A stretch of 51,033 nucleotides of DNA, taken from contig JBHJGS010000004.1 in assembly GCA_050331575.1 (NCBI GenBank), positions 1 to 51,033 on the forward strand. The letters run 5' to 3'. The notes below the pieces were generated by a model. It saw only the letters and a list, made by a program, of their open reading frames with translations. It was not told the DNA's origin and did no database searches. Numbering within the stretch: the stretch's first letter is position 1; each line of letters opens with the position of its first letter. This stretch comes from JBHJGS01 sp050331575 (GTDB lineage Bacteria > Pseudomonadota > Alphaproteobacteria > Sphingomonadales > Rhodothalassiaceae). Positions 50,799 to 51,033 of this stretch are shown here, one piece after another. The position numbers were made by a program, and so were the translations under genes.

Positions 50799-51033
50799 CT
50801 ATTGCGCAGCTCCGACCGGTTGACTCGCCCCTGCTTGCTGGAGGCGGTCAAGATGAAGCCGTGTAATGGCAGCGATCTTTTCCACTTCGGCAGGCTCAGT
50901 TTTCTGACACAATGTGGACACCTCCATCAACGGGTTTTGCGGGTCTGCTGACGAGTTTTTTGGCGTGGCGCCGCTCGTCGTTAGCGGCTTGAGGGGTGCT
51001 CGTGGACCGGCTCCTCGCCGGTCATGGGGGGCG
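50799..51033 (-). CDS. 3' end of a gene cut by the window edge
   Basis: The minus strand is open for 77 codons from the window edge to a TAG at 50799. The C-terminal part, with LMEVSTLCQKTEPAEVEKI and ITRLHLDRLQQAG, reads like a coiled-coil-prone protein tail. An internal ATG gives a 42-residue alternative. I do not recognise it. It could also belong to a mobile element whose body lies outside the window. Confidence 0.35.
   Translation of the reverse strand, partial: APHDRRGAGPRAPLKPLTTSGATPKNSSADPQNPLMEVSTLCQKTEPAEVEKIAAITRLHLDRLQQAGASQPVGAAQ

Noticed and set aside
50880..51033. Insertion-sequence end near the window edge
   Set aside because: The TGACAC...TGTGGACACC stretch looked IS-like, but no inverted or direct repeat pair or transposase motif can be shown within the window; it is reported only as an unknown partial gene.

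Overview
The window looks like chromosomal DNA of a high-GC alphaproteobacterium. The main clues are gene neighbourhoods typical of that class: infA-maf-(short RNase E/G)-yacG; twin-TM small protein-PduO-type adenosyltransferase-etfB-etfA-hbd; lptD-surA-pdxA-rsmA; and yicC-gmk. An ATP12-type F1-ATPase assembly chaperone, a DUF962/Mpo1-like protein and a small (4.5S-type) SRP RNA fit the same picture. The genus cannot be fixed from this evidence. No rRNA, tRNA, CRISPR array or complete insertion sequence was recognised.

Layout. 1-2.1 kb: small orphan genes around an M15-family peptidase, possibly a phage-derived remnant, with a perfectly phased G GGG GGA slippery site joining two reading frames. 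2.2-6.3 kb: D-2-hydroxyacid dehydrogenase, glutathione S-transferase-like protein, exported metallo-beta-lactamase-fold protein, DUF962 protein, yacG. 6.3-8.4 kb: RNase E/G-type protein, maf, infA on the minus strand. 8.5-14.3 kb: plus-strand acyl-CoA block (adenosyltransferase, EtfBA, 3-hydroxyacyl-CoA dehydrogenase, a MaoC-like hydratase and a CaiB/BaiF CoA-transferase resembling the mesaconyl-CoA transferase/hydratase pair). 14.5-16.1 kb: GNAT-nitrilase fusion. 16.2-21.6 kb: lptD-surA-pdxA-rsmA. 21.9-25.4 kb: PEP-CTERM-like exported protein, gmk, yicC, SDR. 25.5-26.1 kb: a VapBC toxin-antitoxin pair whose toxin appears to start at CTG. 26.2-32.5 kb: VOC protein, pccB, an AT-richer membrane gene, then a tightly coupled minus-strand run crcB-rluC-HAD-(membrane protein)-ATP12. 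32.6-38.0 kb: iron and heme block feoAB-hmuTUV-heme monooxygenase-like gene. 38.1-41.8 kb: topoisomerase IB, DSD1-type PLP enzyme, HtrA-type protease. 41.9-45.2 kb: two tiny membrane proteins, a soluble PAS chemoreceptor-like protein with a minimal signalling tip, AlaX, SRP RNA. 45.3-49.4 kb: large membrane protein, nudC, argJ. 49.5-51.0 kb: AT-richer accessory end with a sulfotransferase-like gene and a gene fragment cut by the window edge.

Functional links. EtfAB, the 3-hydroxyacyl-CoA dehydrogenase, the MaoC/CoA-transferase pair, propionyl-CoA carboxylase beta and cobalamin adenosyltransferase all point to acyl-CoA and propionate/C5-dicarboxyl-CoA metabolism. Iron enters as Fe(II) through FeoAB and as heme through HmuTUV, with probable heme breakdown by the last gene of that block. 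LptD and SurA act together in outer-membrane assembly, and the HtrA-type protease handles envelope protein quality.

The most unusual signals are the phased slippery site (1186-1192), the CTG-initiated VapC, the dispersed TAGAGC-bounded palindromes between genes, the Mct/Meh-like pair, and the minimal-tip PAS receptor. Functions are assigned by reading motifs by eye; no database search was run.
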